From: Psychrobacter sp. Pi2-1
Lineage (GTDB): Bacteria; Pseudomonadota; Gammaproteobacteria; Pseudomonadales; Moraxellaceae
Direction: 5' to 3'
Assembly: GCF_904846645.1 (NCBI RefSeq)
Contig: NZ_CAJHBO010000002.1
Coordinates: 124,001 to 188,000, forward strand
DNA length: 64,000 bases
Position 1 is the stretch's first letter, and every line of letters starts with the position of its first letter. Shown one piece after another: positions 38,097 to 48,497 of this stretch. The translations under genes and the position numbers were made by a program. The notes beneath the pieces were generated by a model. The model saw only the letters and a list, made by a program, of their open reading frames with translations. It ran no database searches and had not been told where the DNA came from.

Positions 38097-38213
38097 AGTA
38101 TCGTAAATATTCTTTATTAGACACTGGTATAGATAGTGCTTATTTATAGTCTCTCCTAGACAATATCCCTCTTGTGGTATTATTAGAATTTACTTTTACG
38201 AACCATTTAAGTC

Positions 38214-38843
38214 ATGAGCCAACCTACACCTCTTATTACTAATTCTGCCATTCAAGCTGCTAAGTGGCTAAAAGAAGGGCAACTGCTCGCGTATCCTACA
38301 GAAAGCGTTTGGGGTATTGGTTGCGATCCTTATGACCAAGCAGCTGTTCAGCGTATTTTGGATATCAAACAACGTCCACAAGCCAAAGGCATGATAGTCG
38401 TTACTGATAGTGTCTCTCGCTTAGCACCTTTGCTAGCCTCTTTAGATGATGTTCAGCGCCAGCAGGTTATTGATAGTTGGCAGACAGACGATAGCGGAGA
38501 TAAACAGCAAAATCGCCAAGCACATACTTGGTTATTACCGATTCCTCAGCCGCTTGCAAGCACTGTACCTACTTGGATTACAGGTCTGCATCAGACTATT
38601 GCTGTTCGAGTTATATCGCATCCTACAGTTCGTCAGCTTTGCCAACAGATGGTCAGTGAGCAGAACCCATTTGGTCTATTGGTTTCTACAAGCTGTAACC
38701 CATCAGGTCAAACGCCTGCTAGCACTTTTGATGCTGCCTATGCTTATTTCGATGAGCAAATTGGTTACTTGCAGGGCGATACGTTGGGTTATACCTTGCC
38801 TAGCCAAATTCGTGACGCAACGACAGGTTTCGTCGTTCGATAG
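38214..38843 (+). CDS. tsaC: Threonylcarbamoyl-AMP synthase (TsaC/YrdC)
   Basis: The protein has 209 residues, single-domain TsaC size. It makes threonylcarbamoyl-adenylate from Thr, bicarbonate and ATP for t6A37 of ANN-reading tRNAs. Visible motifs are LLAYPTESVWGIGCDP, the KRPxxKGMI-like KQRPQAKGMIVV, and LLVSTSCNPSGQTPA. It follows dprA by 117 bases in the order LysM-dprA-tsaC that recurs in gammaproteobacteria. aroE or hemF, common downstream partners, are absent. No clear terminator was seen after it. Confidence 0.94.
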   Translation: MSQPTPLITNSAIQAAKWLKEGQLLAYPTESVWGIGCDPYDQAAVQRILDIKQRPQAKGMIVVTDSVSRLAPLLASLDDVQRQQVIDSWQTDDSGDKQQNRQAHTWLLPIPQPLASTVPTWITGLHQTIAVRVISHPTVRQLCQQMVSEQNPFGLLVSTSCNPSGQTPASTFDAAYAYFDEQIGYLQGDTLGYTLPSQIRDATTGFVVR

Positions 38844-39126
38844 CATTGTCTATTAAAACTCTTAAATTTCTCAGAAGCGATTGCTTGCAATGCAAAGTGA
38901 TAAGTGTCGCTGTGCCTTATTTACGTGAGCGTTTATAGATTGACCATTTGCTAGCTTGCCTATTTTTCTACCTTTCTACCTTCCTTTACCAAAAGCATGT
39001 AAAAGTCGTTTTGATAAAAACTACAAAAAAGCAGACGATGGTTGTAACGGTCTGGTTTTCATTGAACGATAAGTAATTCAACGATAAGTCATAGTGGCGA
39101 TATTTGAGGCATATAGGGAGTAGAGT

Positions 39127-40137
39127 ATGAACGTTTTGATCAGTGGTGGTTCAGGGTTTTTGGGAAGTGCGTTTAGCCGAGATTTAATGGCACGGTCTCG
39201 CGCGCAAAATAAAGACGTGACGATTACTTGGCTAACTCGTAATAGCGGTCAACCACATCCCGACGATATCAATATGATGACTTATGACGAGCTTGCGATG
39301 TCTGATATGAGCTTTGATGTCATATTGAATTTGGCAGGTGCTGGGATTGCTGACTCTCGTTGGAGCGATGAGCGAAAAGAAGAGTTGATGGCGAGCCGTA
39401 TCAAACCTACTCAGTCGATATTGGATTTTATCGCACGTGTTAGTACGAAACCAAAGTTACTGGTGAGCGGATCAGCAATCGGTTGGTATGGTACACAAGG
39501 CGATAAGCCACTGACTGAAAATAGCGATTATGAGACGGATTTTGCTCATAAATTATGTGATGAATGGGAACAACTAGCGCTTAAAGCGACCGATCATGAT
39601 GTTCCTGTAGCTATTGTCAGGACAGGTGTGGTCATTCACCCTGAGGGCGGAATGGTGGCTAAATTATTACTACCATTTAAATTTGGTGTCGGTGGTCAGT
39701 TGGGTAATGGACAGCAAGTCATGAGCTGGATCAGCCGTGAAGATTGGGTCAATGCGGTCATCTTTATTATCGAGCAGCAGCTTAAATTTACTAACGAATC
39801 AGATGTCAATTACCCCAATAGCTTAGCCCAAGATAATACACCTATTAGTGACAGCACTATCAAGACTGCAAACAGTACCGCAAATAATACACATACAGTC
39901 GTATATAACCTTACCGCTCCAAATCCTGTGACCAATCATACTTTTACCAAAGCACTTGGTTCGTGGCTACATCGCCCAACATTTTTCACTTTACCAGAGT
40001 TTTTGCTTAAGCTGATGTTTGGTGAAATGTCCACGTTACTTATTGATGGTCAAAAGGTGCTGCCACAAGCGCTATTGGATGCAGGTTATTCATTCAAACA
40101 CTCCACATTGCAGCAGGCGTTAGAAAATCAGAAATAG
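39127..40137 (+). CDS. TIGR01777-family epimerase (YfcH-like)
   Basis: The protein has 336 residues and is an extended-SDR NAD(P)-binding protein. The nucleotide-binding motif is ISGGSGFLGSAF at the N-terminus. The family blocks NLAGAGIADSRWSDERKEEL, SGSAIGWYG, DEWEQLA and VRTGVVIHPEGG are present. The C-terminal DUF1731 part (LPEFLLKLMFGEMSTLLIDGQKVLPQ) is also present. An Asn/Ser/Thr-rich insertion (about residues 220-255) is atypical. The enzymatic activity of the family is not established. It has its own upstream gap and is followed by a parS-like variant and the phosphoesterase gene. Confidence 0.9.
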   Translation: MNVLISGGSGFLGSAFSRDLMARSRAQNKDVTITWLTRNSGQPHPDDINMMTYDELAMSDMSFDVILNLAGAGIADSRWSDERKEELMASRIKPTQSILDFIARVSTKPKLLVSGSAIGWYGTQGDKPLTENSDYETDFAHKLCDEWEQLALKATDHDVPVAIVRTGVVIHPEGGMVAKLLLPFKFGVGGQLGNGQQVMSWISREDWVNAVIFIIEQQLKFTNESDVNYPNSLAQDNTPISDSTIKTANSTANNTHTVVYNLTAPNPVTNHTFTKALGSWLHRPTFFTLPEFLLKLMFGEMSTLLIDGQKVLPQALLDAGYSFKHSTLQQALENQK

Positions 40138-40149
40138 TTATATAGCAGT

Positions 40150-40165
40150 TGTTTCATGTGAAACA
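40150..40165. promoter_or_regulatory. parS-like CATG-core variant
   Basis: TGTTTCATGTGAAACA differs from the perfect palindrome at one base. It is non-coding, lying 12 bases past the epimerase stop, about 20 kb right of oriC. It is the rightmost member seen. Confidence 0.5.
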
Positions 40166-40222
40166 TTACAAACCATCTTCTGATAATCAATTATTGAACC
40201 GTGTTATGTCTAAGGGCAGTCC

Positions 40223-41356
40223 ATGCGTTACGCATTCTTCTTCACCATCTTTTTGCTATTACAGTTGTTTAGCTTAGGTACAGTATTGAGCATACAGTGG
40301 TGGCTCCAGCCTTGGATAACGCCAACATTACAGACAATGATATGGGCCAGTGTATTCATTATTACTAATGGCCTATTAGTATTGAGCGCAAAAAGAGCAT
40401 TTGCCAACAGTTATCGTTGGATTAGTGGGTGGATGCTAATCATGCATTTTATGATATTGACGGCATTGGCAGTGAGCCTACTCTACGGAGGGTATCTGCT
40501 GGTCATTGCTTTATCAGGCACTACGTTGCACCAATCGAATGAGATGACTATAGGGCTAAGAGTACTAGCACTATTCCTATTTATAGGACTATTTATTTAT
40601 TCGTTATATAGTGCCTATGCTCCTGTTATACGTAAGCTGTCTATTAAGATAGATAAACCTTTAACCAAGCCACTGCGCATTGCAGTCGCTAGTGACTTGC
40701 ATATAGGTAGATTATTTGGTGTGAGAGCCATAGATAGATTGCAGCAACTTATGATTCGCTCTGGTGCAGATATGCTGCTGATGCCAGGGGATATTATGGA
40801 TGATAATACAGAGGCCTTTAATGAATATCATATGGAGCAAAACCTAGCAGAATTGTGCAATAGTCTGCCAGGTGGTGTCTATGCGACATTGGGTAATCAT
40901 GATTTGTATGGTCATGAACGACCTATTAGCGAAGCGCTGCAAAATGCAGGTATACAACTGTTGAACGATGAGGTGCTCTGTATCGAGCACGAGGGTCAAC
41001 CAGTATGGTTAGTTGGACGTTTTGATAATCATAAACGTCAACGTGTAGCGACTACCGATCTGCTTGCGCAAGTAAATACGTCGCAGCCAGTGATATTGTT
41101 AGACCATAGACCGAGTGATATAGATAATCACAGTCAATTACCTATTGATTTACAAGTCTCGGGACATACCCACAACGGTCAAGTATTTCCCGCTAATTTC
41201 ATCGTAAATGCTATTAATCGTTTGGGTTATGGCTATGAGCAGATTGGTAAAGGACACTTTATCGTATCCTCTGGCTATGGTTTTTGGGGCATTCCATTTC
41301 GATTGGGATCGCGCTCAGAGATTTGGTTGATTACGCTATCTGGCAATACAAATTAA
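40223..41356 (+). CDS. Membrane-anchored metallophosphoesterase (YaeI/YkuE type)
   Basis: The protein has 377 residues. Four hydrophobic helices in the first 135 residues anchor it in the inner membrane. The calcineurin-like domain follows with the ordered metal ligands ASDLHIG, PGDIMDD, GNHDLYGH, LDHRPSD and GHTHNGQ. Members act on phosphodiesters; YkuE-like proteins are metal-dependent and YaeI acts in lipid metabolism. The substrate here is unknown. It faces the alpha/beta hydrolase gene with only 36 bases between the two stops and no clear hairpin there. Confidence 0.9.
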   Translation: MRYAFFFTIFLLLQLFSLGTVLSIQWWLQPWITPTLQTMIWASVFIITNGLLVLSAKRAFANSYRWISGWMLIMHFMILTALAVSLLYGGYLLVIALSGTTLHQSNEMTIGLRVLALFLFIGLFIYSLYSAYAPVIRKLSIKIDKPLTKPLRIAVASDLHIGRLFGVRAIDRLQQLMIRSGADMLLMPGDIMDDNTEAFNEYHMEQNLAELCNSLPGGVYATLGNHDLYGHERPISEALQNAGIQLLNDEVLCIEHEGQPVWLVGRFDNHKRQRVATTDLLAQVNTSQPVILLDHRPSDIDNHSQLPIDLQVSGHTHNGQVFPANFIVNAINRLGYGYEQIGKGHFIVSSGYGFWGIPFRLGSRSEIWLITLSGNTN

Positions 41357-41392
41357 TTAGTTATACAAATCAATAATTAGCTAGCAAACGGT

Positions 41393-42805
41393 CTATGCAG
41401 CTAACCGCGATTGTGTACTGATGATCTCACGTACAAAGCTGCTAAACCCATGAATGATATTGTTTGTCTCTTGTCCAAGACCTTGATGAACACTCATAAA
41501 GTGAATAAAGCCATGCGGTGCACCAAGCACAGTATAGGTCTCTACAGCAACGCCGTAACCTCTCAGCTGCTTTGCATAAGCAAATGCCTCATCACGTAAT
41601 ACATCGAGCTCAGAAGCTACAATGTAAGTTGGGCAAACTTTACTATTATCACCCAACATAGGTGAGTTCAGTATGTGTAAGCGAGGCAGCGGACTGTTCT
41701 CCAAACAAGCAGCATCAAATACTGCTACATCAGCATGATCTAATAGTAGACCCTCACCATATAGCTCCCAACTAGGATAATCTGTTTCAATATCAGTGAC
41801 TGGGTACAAAGGCATCTGCGCTAGAGGTTCGGGTAGTTTTTCTAATAGATTAAAAATTTTCTGTCCATCTATCCCTAAGTCTGCCCATGCACTTTTACTC
41901 GGTGCCGTCAGCTGCTGTGCAATCAAAGTTGATAGACCACCACCTGCGCTATCACCAGCCAAGACGATACGAGAGGGTAACGCGCCTAATACGTGACAGT
42001 GCTCAACTAACCAATCATACGCAGTGATACAGTCTTTTAAGGCTGCGGGAGCAGGGCATTCAGGCGCTAAGCGATAATCTACACTAACCACAGACCAGCC
42101 AGTCTGCTCACATACCGCATGACAGAACTCATGATGTGTATCGACATCACCAATGCAGAACCCGCCACCATGAAAAAACAGCATGACTGTTTCATCGGGA
42201 TTGTGGATACGTTTTCTTCTAAAACCAGATTTTTTGCCGCCGGCTTTATAACAACGGACAGTCATGTCGCCATCATCCGCATTGGCAATCGTTTCATCTT
42301 TCCAGCTAACGGGTAAATCATTTTTTTTAGTGAAGGGCTTTATATTGCTTAGTATAGTCGTATTGGCTTGCTGCCATACTCTAGGTGACTGCATGGCTAC
42401 CGCATCAGCAGTAAATCTCTCACGCAACTCCGGCATTGGAGTTAGTTCTAACGGTGTTTTGAGGTAGCTATTTACTGCAAGGATGAGACGCAGGTGAGCG
42501 TTTGCATGCAGATATTGTTTTGAATTAGGGCCTTTCAGGTAACCAATTACCCCTTCTAAAATAGGGTCTGGTAAGTAACCGAGACTTTTCATTGCATAGT
42601 GCAATGTATGCGGCTGATAGTTTGCCACAGGGTTATAAGCGAGTATTTTTTCTTTAACGCTTAGACGTTTTTCTAATGAGTCATACGTTTGTACATCTTG
42701 ATTTAGTGGCTCTTTTGACGCTGGATTTTCTTTTGACGCTAAGTGCAATGTCATCAATGCTTTATTAAGCAAAGTATTGATAGATAAATTTTTTGTATTA
42801 GACAT
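41393..42805 (-). CDS. Alpha/beta hydrolase, hormone-sensitive-lipase family esterase
   Basis: I prefer ATG 42805 (MSNTKNLSIN), as GAGAG lies a suitable distance upstream. The first ATG at 42817 overlaps that site. The protein has 470 residues, larger than the usual 300-350 because about 190 residues precede the hydrolase core. The core has the oxyanion motif FFHGGGFCIGD, the nucleophile GDSAGGG, the acid in ASELDVLRDE and the His in GAPHGFIHF. Such enzymes split short-chain esters or lipids. No signal peptide is visible, so it is probably cytoplasmic. The N-terminal region is mostly helical and not recognised. Confidence 0.9.
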   Translation of the reverse strand: MSNTKNLSINTLLNKALMTLHLASKENPASKEPLNQDVQTYDSLEKRLSVKEKILAYNPVANYQPHTLHYAMKSLGYLPDPILEGVIGYLKGPNSKQYLHANAHLRLILAVNSYLKTPLELTPMPELRERFTADAVAMQSPRVWQQANTTILSNIKPFTKKNDLPVSWKDETIANADDGDMTVRCYKAGGKKSGFRRKRIHNPDETVMLFFHGGGFCIGDVDTHHEFCHAVCEQTGWSVVSVDYRLAPECPAPAALKDCITAYDWLVEHCHVLGALPSRIVLAGDSAGGGLSTLIAQQLTAPSKSAWADLGIDGQKIFNLLEKLPEPLAQMPLYPVTDIETDYPSWELYGEGLLLDHADVAVFDAACLENSPLPRLHILNSPMLGDNSKVCPTYIVASELDVLRDEAFAYAKQLRGYGVAVETYTVLGAPHGFIHFMSVHQGLGQETNNIIHGFSSFVREIISTQSRLAA

Positions 42806-43238
42806 AACAGCTCTCATAAATGATTTTTAGCGTGCATTTGAGTGTAGGCAATAATATTTATAGCAATGATAAAATAGCTAGCAGGATAATAGGGTATCGT
42901 TTGGTAATAGCTTGATTAATAAGCGTAAAGCAATTGGAATAAATAGCGGTTTTTTGTTCTTTTTGTGAGTAAATATTGAGATTTATTGACATAGAACAAA
43001 AAAGTTAGATGCATCTCTTTAATCAGACTTCACAAATATTTGTCATAAATGGTAAAAATTCCTTTGCTTTAGGCTTGAAATTTGTCCTCATCACCTTTAT
43101 CAAGCAGCTATTGAAGCGTATTAAAAAAACAATGAGTTAGAAACATCGAGCATTTAATAATGGCATAGTAGGATCAATAATTGTCTGGTCTACTGTGCCG
43201 TCTCTTAATCTTCATTATTGAAATTCCAAGGAGCTATC
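42806..43238. other. Divergent gap upstream of grpE
   Basis: These 433 AT-rich bases contain CTTGAAA at 43074-43080, a perfect -35 for the heat-shock sigma factor. It is followed 13 bases later by CCTTTATC, a poor match to CCCCATNT. A sigma-70 reading (TTGAAA, 17 bases, TATCAA) is equally possible. Nothing else was recognised. Confidence 0.45.
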
Positions 43239-43838
43239 ATGAGCGAGCAAAACCCGAACCACGAAAATCTTGACCAAAATGTGGCACATGAGAATATTGA
43301 TCACAATGACAGTATCTTAGAAGAAACCATGAAAGAGTTTGATCCACAGAATAATTCAGGTGAAGAAACGACTATCGAAAACGAAATCAACCTTGATACT
43401 TTCAAAGCGCGTATTGCTGAGCTAGAAGGCGAAGTAAAGCAAGCCAAAGAAGGTACTGCACGTGCTAATGCTGAGGCTTACAATGCGCAAAAACGCATGG
43501 AGCAAGAAGCGGATAAGAGCAAAAAATTCGCACTACAGAAATTTGCTAAAGAATTGTTAGACATCGTTGACAACTTAGAGCGCGCTATCGAAAATGCCGA
43601 TGCCAATGATCCAGTCGCTGAGGGTGTGCAATTAACGCACAAAGCATTAGTAGCAGTATTGACCAAAAACGGCGTAGAAGTAGTCGATCCACAAGGCGAA
43701 AAATTTAACGCTGACTTCCATGAAGCAGTGGGTATTGACCCAGAAGCAGCGGCAGACACAGTTGGTACGGTCTTACAAAAAGGCTATAGCCTAAACGGTC
43801 GTCTATTACGTCCGGCCATGGTTCGTGTTGGTCAGTAA
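43239..43838 (+). CDS. grpE: Nucleotide exchange factor GrpE
   Basis: The start is ATG 43239, which has AAGGAG (43228-43233) at five bases. The longer TTG frame from 43218 would translate the ribosome site itself. The protein has 199 residues. It releases ADP from DnaK. An acidic unstructured N-terminus leads into a long coiled coil (ARIAELEGEVKQAKEGTARANAEAYNAQKR) and the C-terminal beta domain (VEVVDPQGEKFNADFHEAVG and YSLNGRLLRPAMVRV). It lies 183 bases upstream of dnaK. A CTTGAAA heat-shock-like -35 lies about 160 bases upstream. Confidence 0.96.
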   Translation: MSEQNPNHENLDQNVAHENIDHNDSILEETMKEFDPQNNSGEETTIENEINLDTFKARIAELEGEVKQAKEGTARANAEAYNAQKRMEQEADKSKKFALQKFAKELLDIVDNLERAIENADANDPVAEGVQLTHKALVAVLTKNGVEVVDPQGEKFNADFHEAVGIDPEAAADTVGTVLQKGYSLNGRLLRPAMVRVGQ

Positions 43839-44021
43839 TATTTTTAGGGCTAAACCCTACTAATATGAAGGTTTTTCACAAAAAATGACATGAAACACAG
43901 TTTTTGCGTGATTATCGCCTTGAAAAATACGACGGGTAAACCGATATATAGCAACAAGTGACCGACTACGGTCTGGATAAATAAGTATTTATAGTTAAAA
44001 ACAAATTAGGAGCAATTGATT

Positions 44022-45962
44022 ATGGGTAAAGTAATTGGTATTGATTTAGGTACTACTAACTCGTGTGTAGCAGTGATGGAAGGTGACAAAGTTAAAGTCA
44101 TCGAAAATGCTGAAGGTACTCGTACAACACCATCGATCGTCGCTTATAAAGATGACGAAACGCTTGTTGGTCAGTCAGCTAAGCGTCAAGCAGTAACTAA
44201 TCCAAGCAACACTTTGTTTGCGATCAAGCGTTTGATCGGTCGTCGTTTTGATGACAAAGTCGTGCAAAAAGATATCGGCATGGTTCCTTACAAAATCGCT
44301 AAAGCAGACAACGGCGATGCATGGGTAGAAATCAACGGTAAAAAACTTGCGCCACCACAGGTTTCTGCTGAAATCTTGAAAAAAATGAAAAAAACAGCAG
44401 AAGATTATCTTGGTGAGAGCGTGACTGAAGCAGTTGTAACTGTACCTGCTTACTTCAATGACTCACAGCGTCAAGCAACTAAAGATGCGGGTAAAATCGC
44501 TGGTCTTGATGTAAAACGTATCATCAATGAGCCAACTGCTGCTGCACTTGCTTATGGTATGGACAAGAAGCAAGGCGATAGCACTGTTGCTGTATATGAC
44601 TTAGGTGGTGGTACTTTCGATATCTCAATCATCGAAATCGCAGACGTAGACGGCGAGCAGCAGTTTGAAGTACTAGCGACTAACGGCGATACTTTCCTAG
44701 GTGGTGAAGACTTTGACTCAGCATTGATTGATTTCTTAGTTGCTGAATTCAAAAAAGAACAAGACGTTAACCTAAAAGGTGACTCTCTTGCGATGCAGCG
44801 TCTAAAAGAAGCGGCAGAAAAAGCGAAGATTGAGCTATCAAGTGCACAAAGCACTGAAGTAAACTTGCCATATATCACTGCTGATAGCAGTGGTCCTAAG
44901 CATTTGGTTGTAACTATCAGTCGCTCTAAACTAGAGAGCCTAACTGAAGAGTTAGTACAACGTACAATGGGTCCTTGTAAGACTGCACTTGAAGATGCTG
45001 GCCTAAAAATTGGCGACATCAACGATGTAATCTTGGTCGGTGGTCAGACTCGTATGCCACTAGTACAGCAAAAAGTACAAGACTTCTTCGGTCAAGAGCC
45101 ACGTAAAGACGTGAACCCTGATGAAGCAGTTGCAGCTGGTGCAGCGATTCAAGGTGCCGTATTGTCTGGTGACAAAACTGACGTATTGCTACTTGATGTA
45201 ACGCCATTGACTCTAGGTATCGAAACGATGGGCGGTGTCATGACGCCAGTTATCGAGAAAAACACCATGATTCCTACTAAGAAATCACAGGTATTCTCAA
45301 CGGCTGAAGACAATCAGCCAGCTGTAACGATTCAGGTATATCAAGGTGAGCGTAAAATTGCTAACCAAAACAAAATGCTTGGTCGTTTTGACTTGACGGA
45401 TATTCCACCAGCACCACGTGGCTTACCACAAATCGAAGTGTCTTTTGACATCAATGCTGATGGTATCATGAATATCTCAGCAACCGATAAAGGTACTGGT
45501 AAAGCACAAAGCATCCAGATCAAAGCGGATTCTGGCTTGTCGGACGAAGAAGTCGAACAAATGGTTCGTGATGCAGAAGCTAATGCTGCTGAAGATGAGA
45601 AGTTCGCTAACCTAGCGCAAGTTCGTAACGAAGCAGATGGTCGTATCCATGCGGTACAAAAAGCGCTGAAAGAAGCAGAAGATAAAGTGACTGATGAAGA
45701 AAAATCAACAGTAGAATCTGCCATCACTGAGCTTGAAGCGGCGGCGAAAGAAGACGATCATGACGAAATCAAAGCTAAGCTTGAAGCATTAGACAATGCA
45801 TTCTTGCCAATCAGCCAAAAAATCTATGCTGATAGCGGCGCTGGTGCAGAAGGTATGGATCCTAGCCAGTTCCAACAAGGTGCAGACGATGCTGGTAGCA
45901 ACAAAGCTGATGACGACGTCGTTGATGCTGAGTTCACTGAAGTAGACGAAGACAAAAAATAA
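44022..45962 (+). CDS. dnaK: Chaperone DnaK (Hsp70)
   Basis: The start is ATG 44022, nine bases past AGGAG (44008-44012). TTG 44016 would be too close to it. The protein has 646 residues. It folds and protects proteins in ATP-driven cycles with GrpE and DnaJ. Signatures: [37 protein letters not shown], the linker [10 protein letters not shown], the substrate domain, and the acidic C-terminal tail [14 protein letters not shown]. Codon choice is strongly biased, as for a highly expressed gene. dnaJ is not next, since a terminator and the convergent bio genes follow. Confidence 0.98.
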   Translation: MGKVIGIDLGTTNSCVAVMEGDKVKVIENAEGTRTTPSIVAYKDDETLVGQSAKRQAVTNPSNTLFAIKRLIGRRFDDKVVQKDIGMVPYKIAKADNGDAWVEINGKKLAPPQVSAEILKKMKKTAEDYLGESVTEAVVTVPAYFNDSQRQATKDAGKIAGLDVKRIINEPTAAALAYGMDKKQGDSTVAVYDLGGGTFDISIIEIADVDGEQQFEVLATNGDTFLGGEDFDSALIDFLVAEFKKEQDVNLKGDSLAMQRLKEAAEKAKIELSSAQSTEVNLPYITADSSGPKHLVVTISRSKLESLTEELVQRTMGPCKTALEDAGLKIGDINDVILVGGQTRMPLVQQKVQDFFGQEPRKDVNPDEAVAAGAAIQGAVLSGDKTDVLLLDVTPLTLGIETMGGVMTPVIEKNTMIPTKKSQVFSTAEDNQPAVTIQVYQGERKIANQNKMLGRFDLTDIPPAPRGLPQIEVSFDINADGIMNISATDKGTGKAQSIQIKADSGLSDEEVEQMVRDAEANAAEDEKFANLAQVRNEADGRIHAVQKALKEAEDKVTDEEKSTVESAITELEAAAKEDDHDEIKAKLEALDNAFLPISQKIYADSGAGAEGMDPSQFQQGADDAGSNKADDDVVDAEFTEVDEDKK

Positions 45963-45986
45963 TACGGCTATTAACTAGTTAAATTA

Positions 45987-46018
45987 AAAAACGCATCCTT
46001 CGGGGTGCGTTTTTTTAT
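45987..46018 (+). terminator. Terminator of dnaK
   Basis: AACGCATCC and GGGTGCGTT pair around a TTCG tetraloop, a very stable arrangement, followed by seven T. Confidence 0.92.
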
Positions 46019-46079
46019 GGCTGTTTTTTCTATCGTTTACTATTTCTGCTAGCTATTTTTTTATGAATAAGACGTGTTC

Positions 46080-46889
46080 TTATAGTTTAAACGCGCTCAC
46101 TATGAGCACTTCATAGGTTAAATTAACCACGAGCTGTCCTATGTCATTCTTTTTTGAGAATTGCTGCCAATAGTCTGACTCAAATTGCTGTAGACGGGAT
46201 TTTGTCCATATAAAGGTTTGAGTATCTTCTGATTTAGCTTGCGTTTGATTGGTCGATACACCAGTGAGTTTCATATGCTTTAGGATAGCGTAGGGGGTTG
46301 GAAATGGTAAATCAAAGCGCTGAGTTGAGAGTTTGATATTCTCAAAGCCATCACTGTCTAATGCCAATTGCCATTCGTCAATATCTGGGTAGTGAAGTCC
46401 TTGGCCAGTAAGAGTTTTAATTTGCAAAAAATTATTGGGCGTAAAAGTACTAAAGACCAGTTGTCCTCCAGGTTGTAGACGCTGCGCGGATTGCATGACG
46501 AAACTCAACGGATTATCAAACCATTGCACGGCATTGGCGCTGACTATCAAACTATGATTTTCTGCTAAATCTATCGTTTCAGCATCACCAATCATTACGT
46601 CAGCAGTTGGCAGTATTGATTGCAATGTAGCCGTCTGCTCACTACATAACTCATTGATAAGCCAGTGCTGGCTTTGAATATGCTCAGCGAGTAGGCGCGT
46701 CATTTGACCTGTGCCTGCACCCACTTCTAGCACACTGCTTTGCTTGGTATGAGCAATACTGTCTAATAAATAATGACAAACGGTCTGCTGGATACTAGCA
46801 TGCTGGTCATAGTCACTTGCATTGGCAAAGTGGCGAGCTATGGTTTGTTTTCTAACACTGAGGTCATTAGCTGTGTTGAGTGTTGTCAT
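46080..46889 (-). CDS. bioC: Malonyl-[acyl-carrier-protein] O-methyltransferase BioC
   Basis: I use ATG 46889 (MTTLNTANDLSVRK), giving 269 residues. A TTG at 46907 would add six. BioC methylates malonyl-ACP so that the fatty-acid machinery can build pimeloyl-ACP for biotin. It shows the IARHFANASDYDQHASIQ entry helix, cofactor motif VLEVGAGTGQMT, and the SANAVQWFDNPLSF and GGQLVFSTFTPNN blocks. It lies 71 bases downstream of bioF on the same strand, so the two form an operon. The partner esterase bioH and bioD/bioA are not adjacent. Confidence 0.9.
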   Translation of the reverse strand: MTTLNTANDLSVRKQTIARHFANASDYDQHASIQQTVCHYLLDSIAHTKQSSVLEVGAGTGQMTRLLAEHIQSQHWLINELCSEQTATLQSILPTADVMIGDAETIDLAENHSLIVSANAVQWFDNPLSFVMQSAQRLQPGGQLVFSTFTPNNFLQIKTLTGQGLHYPDIDEWQLALDSDGFENIKLSTQRFDLPFPTPYAILKHMKLTGVSTNQTQAKSEDTQTFIWTKSRLQQFESDYWQQFSKKNDIGQLVVNLTYEVLIVSAFKL

Positions 46890-46960
46890 AGGCTTTATTA
46901 TGTCCAAGTGCGCCAGTTATCTATCAATAGTAGAAATAAAGTTTGTGTCAAACGATAAAA

Positions 46961-48193
46961 TTACAATTGCTGTATCAGTCGCTCGCAGTCTTCGTTAGTC
47001 AGTTTGGCATTCATAACTAAACGAATGCGAGCAGTGTTTGCAGGCACAGTAGGTGGCCTGATAGGCAGCGCGTAAAATCCAGCGTCTTGCAACTGTTGTG
47101 CTTTGGCAAGGGTACTTGCGTTATCGCCTAATATATAAGGAACGATAGGAGATTCATAGTGTATATCTTCCAAGGCTAGCGATACACGGTGCCGTGGGTC
47201 AATGGCTTGGCTAAGCGTGGTAGATAACTGTGCTAGATGCGCACGTTGGTCAGCTAAGGTCGGCATTTTTGCTAAGATAAATCGTGTCCATGCATGGTTT
47301 ATCGGAGGGAGTGCGGTACTAAAAATCAGCGGACGCATGGCATTGATCAGCCATTGTTTGACGACCTCATCACACATGATATAAGCACCAATTGAAGCAA
47401 ATGCTTTACCAAAGGTACCCACCAAGTAGTCAATATCCGCCAAGGTATGCGTTTCTTCCGCCAACCCTAAACCTGTATCGCCAAGCACTCCAACAGCATG
47501 TGCTTCATCGACATACAGCTCAATACGAGCATCTCTGGATTTTAAATGTACTAGTTGAGCCAAGTCAGCACGGTCACCATCCATACTAAATATACTCTCG
47601 GTGACAATAATGATGCGTTCAACCGTCTCATCTGCTTGTTCAATAAACTTGGCCAAATGCTCGTAATCGTTATGACGGTAACGACAATAGGTGACAAGTT
47701 TGCTTTGGCTCAAGCGCATCCCATCGATAATGCTGGCATGTACTAGCTTATCAGCCAAAATGAGTGTCTTGACTGGTAAAGTTGTCAATGCTGGCAAGAT
47801 ACCAAGATTGGCATGGTAGCCACTGTTCAATGCCAGCACCGATTTTGAATCGGTTAAACTCTGTTTTTCTATGGCGCTGTGATACCAGTTTTGCAGTTCT
47901 TCTTCTAGAGCTTCTAACTGTATATCGTTGCCTGTTAATAGGCGTGAGGAAGTGGCACTCATTTTAGGAGTGTGTGTAGTAGATAACTGTCCAACTTTAG
48001 AAAGAAACTCAGCTTGTAGCTCAGTATCGCCGCCTAAACCCAGATAATCATTACTCGCAATATTAAGTAAAGCCTTACCATAGCTAATCACATGTCGCCC
48101 GTCATGCTTTAGGTTTGGTAATTGACGATACTGCTGCTTTGCTTTTAAGTCTGCAAGTGCGCTTTGCAAACGCTCAGTGATTGAATTTTGCAT
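46961..48193 (-). CDS. bioF: 8-amino-7-oxononanoate synthase
   Basis: The protein has 410 residues. It is a PLP enzyme of the alpha-oxoamine synthase family that joins pimeloyl-ACP (or CoA) and L-alanine in biotin synthesis. Visible blocks: NIASNDYLGLGGD, SATSSRLLTGN, NSGYHANLGIL, FSMDGDRADL, YVDEAHAVGVLG and the Schiff-base Lys in GTFGKAFASIGAY. It is the first gene of the bioF-bioC pair. No BirA operator was recognised upstream. It is divergent from the outer-membrane barrel gene. Confidence 0.95.
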   Translation of the reverse strand: MQNSITERLQSALADLKAKQQYRQLPNLKHDGRHVISYGKALLNIASNDYLGLGGDTELQAEFLSKVGQLSTTHTPKMSATSSRLLTGNDIQLEALEEELQNWYHSAIEKQSLTDSKSVLALNSGYHANLGILPALTTLPVKTLILADKLVHASIIDGMRLSQSKLVTYCRYRHNDYEHLAKFIEQADETVERIIIVTESIFSMDGDRADLAQLVHLKSRDARIELYVDEAHAVGVLGDTGLGLAEETHTLADIDYLVGTFGKAFASIGAYIMCDEVVKQWLINAMRPLIFSTALPPINHAWTRFILAKMPTLADQRAHLAQLSTTLSQAIDPRHRVSLALEDIHYESPIVPYILGDNASTLAKAQQLQDAGFYALPIRPPTVPANTARIRLVMNAKLTNEDCERLIQQL

Positions 48194-48497
48194 TTTTTCT
48201 CTCTAATTATTGTTATATCAGCCATGTTTAACCGATTTAGCTAGCAAGAAAACTGTGAAATGAGTACGGATTATTGCATAAACTAGGTGGATGTAACAAA
48301 AGGTTTCATATCTAAGCCTTTGTAACCCACACAATGATAAACGCTTTCAATTCTTAACTCTCATACCATTAAACACTGACAGAGTGTCTGAAATAGTTTG
48401 TTACTATGTATTCATCGTTAGCAGACAAGGCGATAGGGCCACAAGGCCAATATAAATAAATAACTTGTTTGTCCAAATTTCTTTCAAGGAGCTAATA
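48194..48497. other. Divergent gap between bioF and the outer-membrane protein gene
   Basis: These 304 bases must carry two promoters. A ribosome site AAGGAG (48486-48491) precedes the barrel gene. No reliable -35/-10 pair or operator could be chosen among several AT-rich candidates. Confidence 0.45.

Noticed and set aside
38446..38856. 136-residue open frame overlapping tsaC
   Set aside because: It is an alternative frame of tsaC with no start context; tsaC has all family motifs.
43074..43101. Heat-shock (sigma-32) promoter of grpE
   Set aside because: The -35 CTTGAAA is perfect, but the -10 CCTTTATC matches the consensus poorly and a sigma-70 reading is equally good; kept only as a note.
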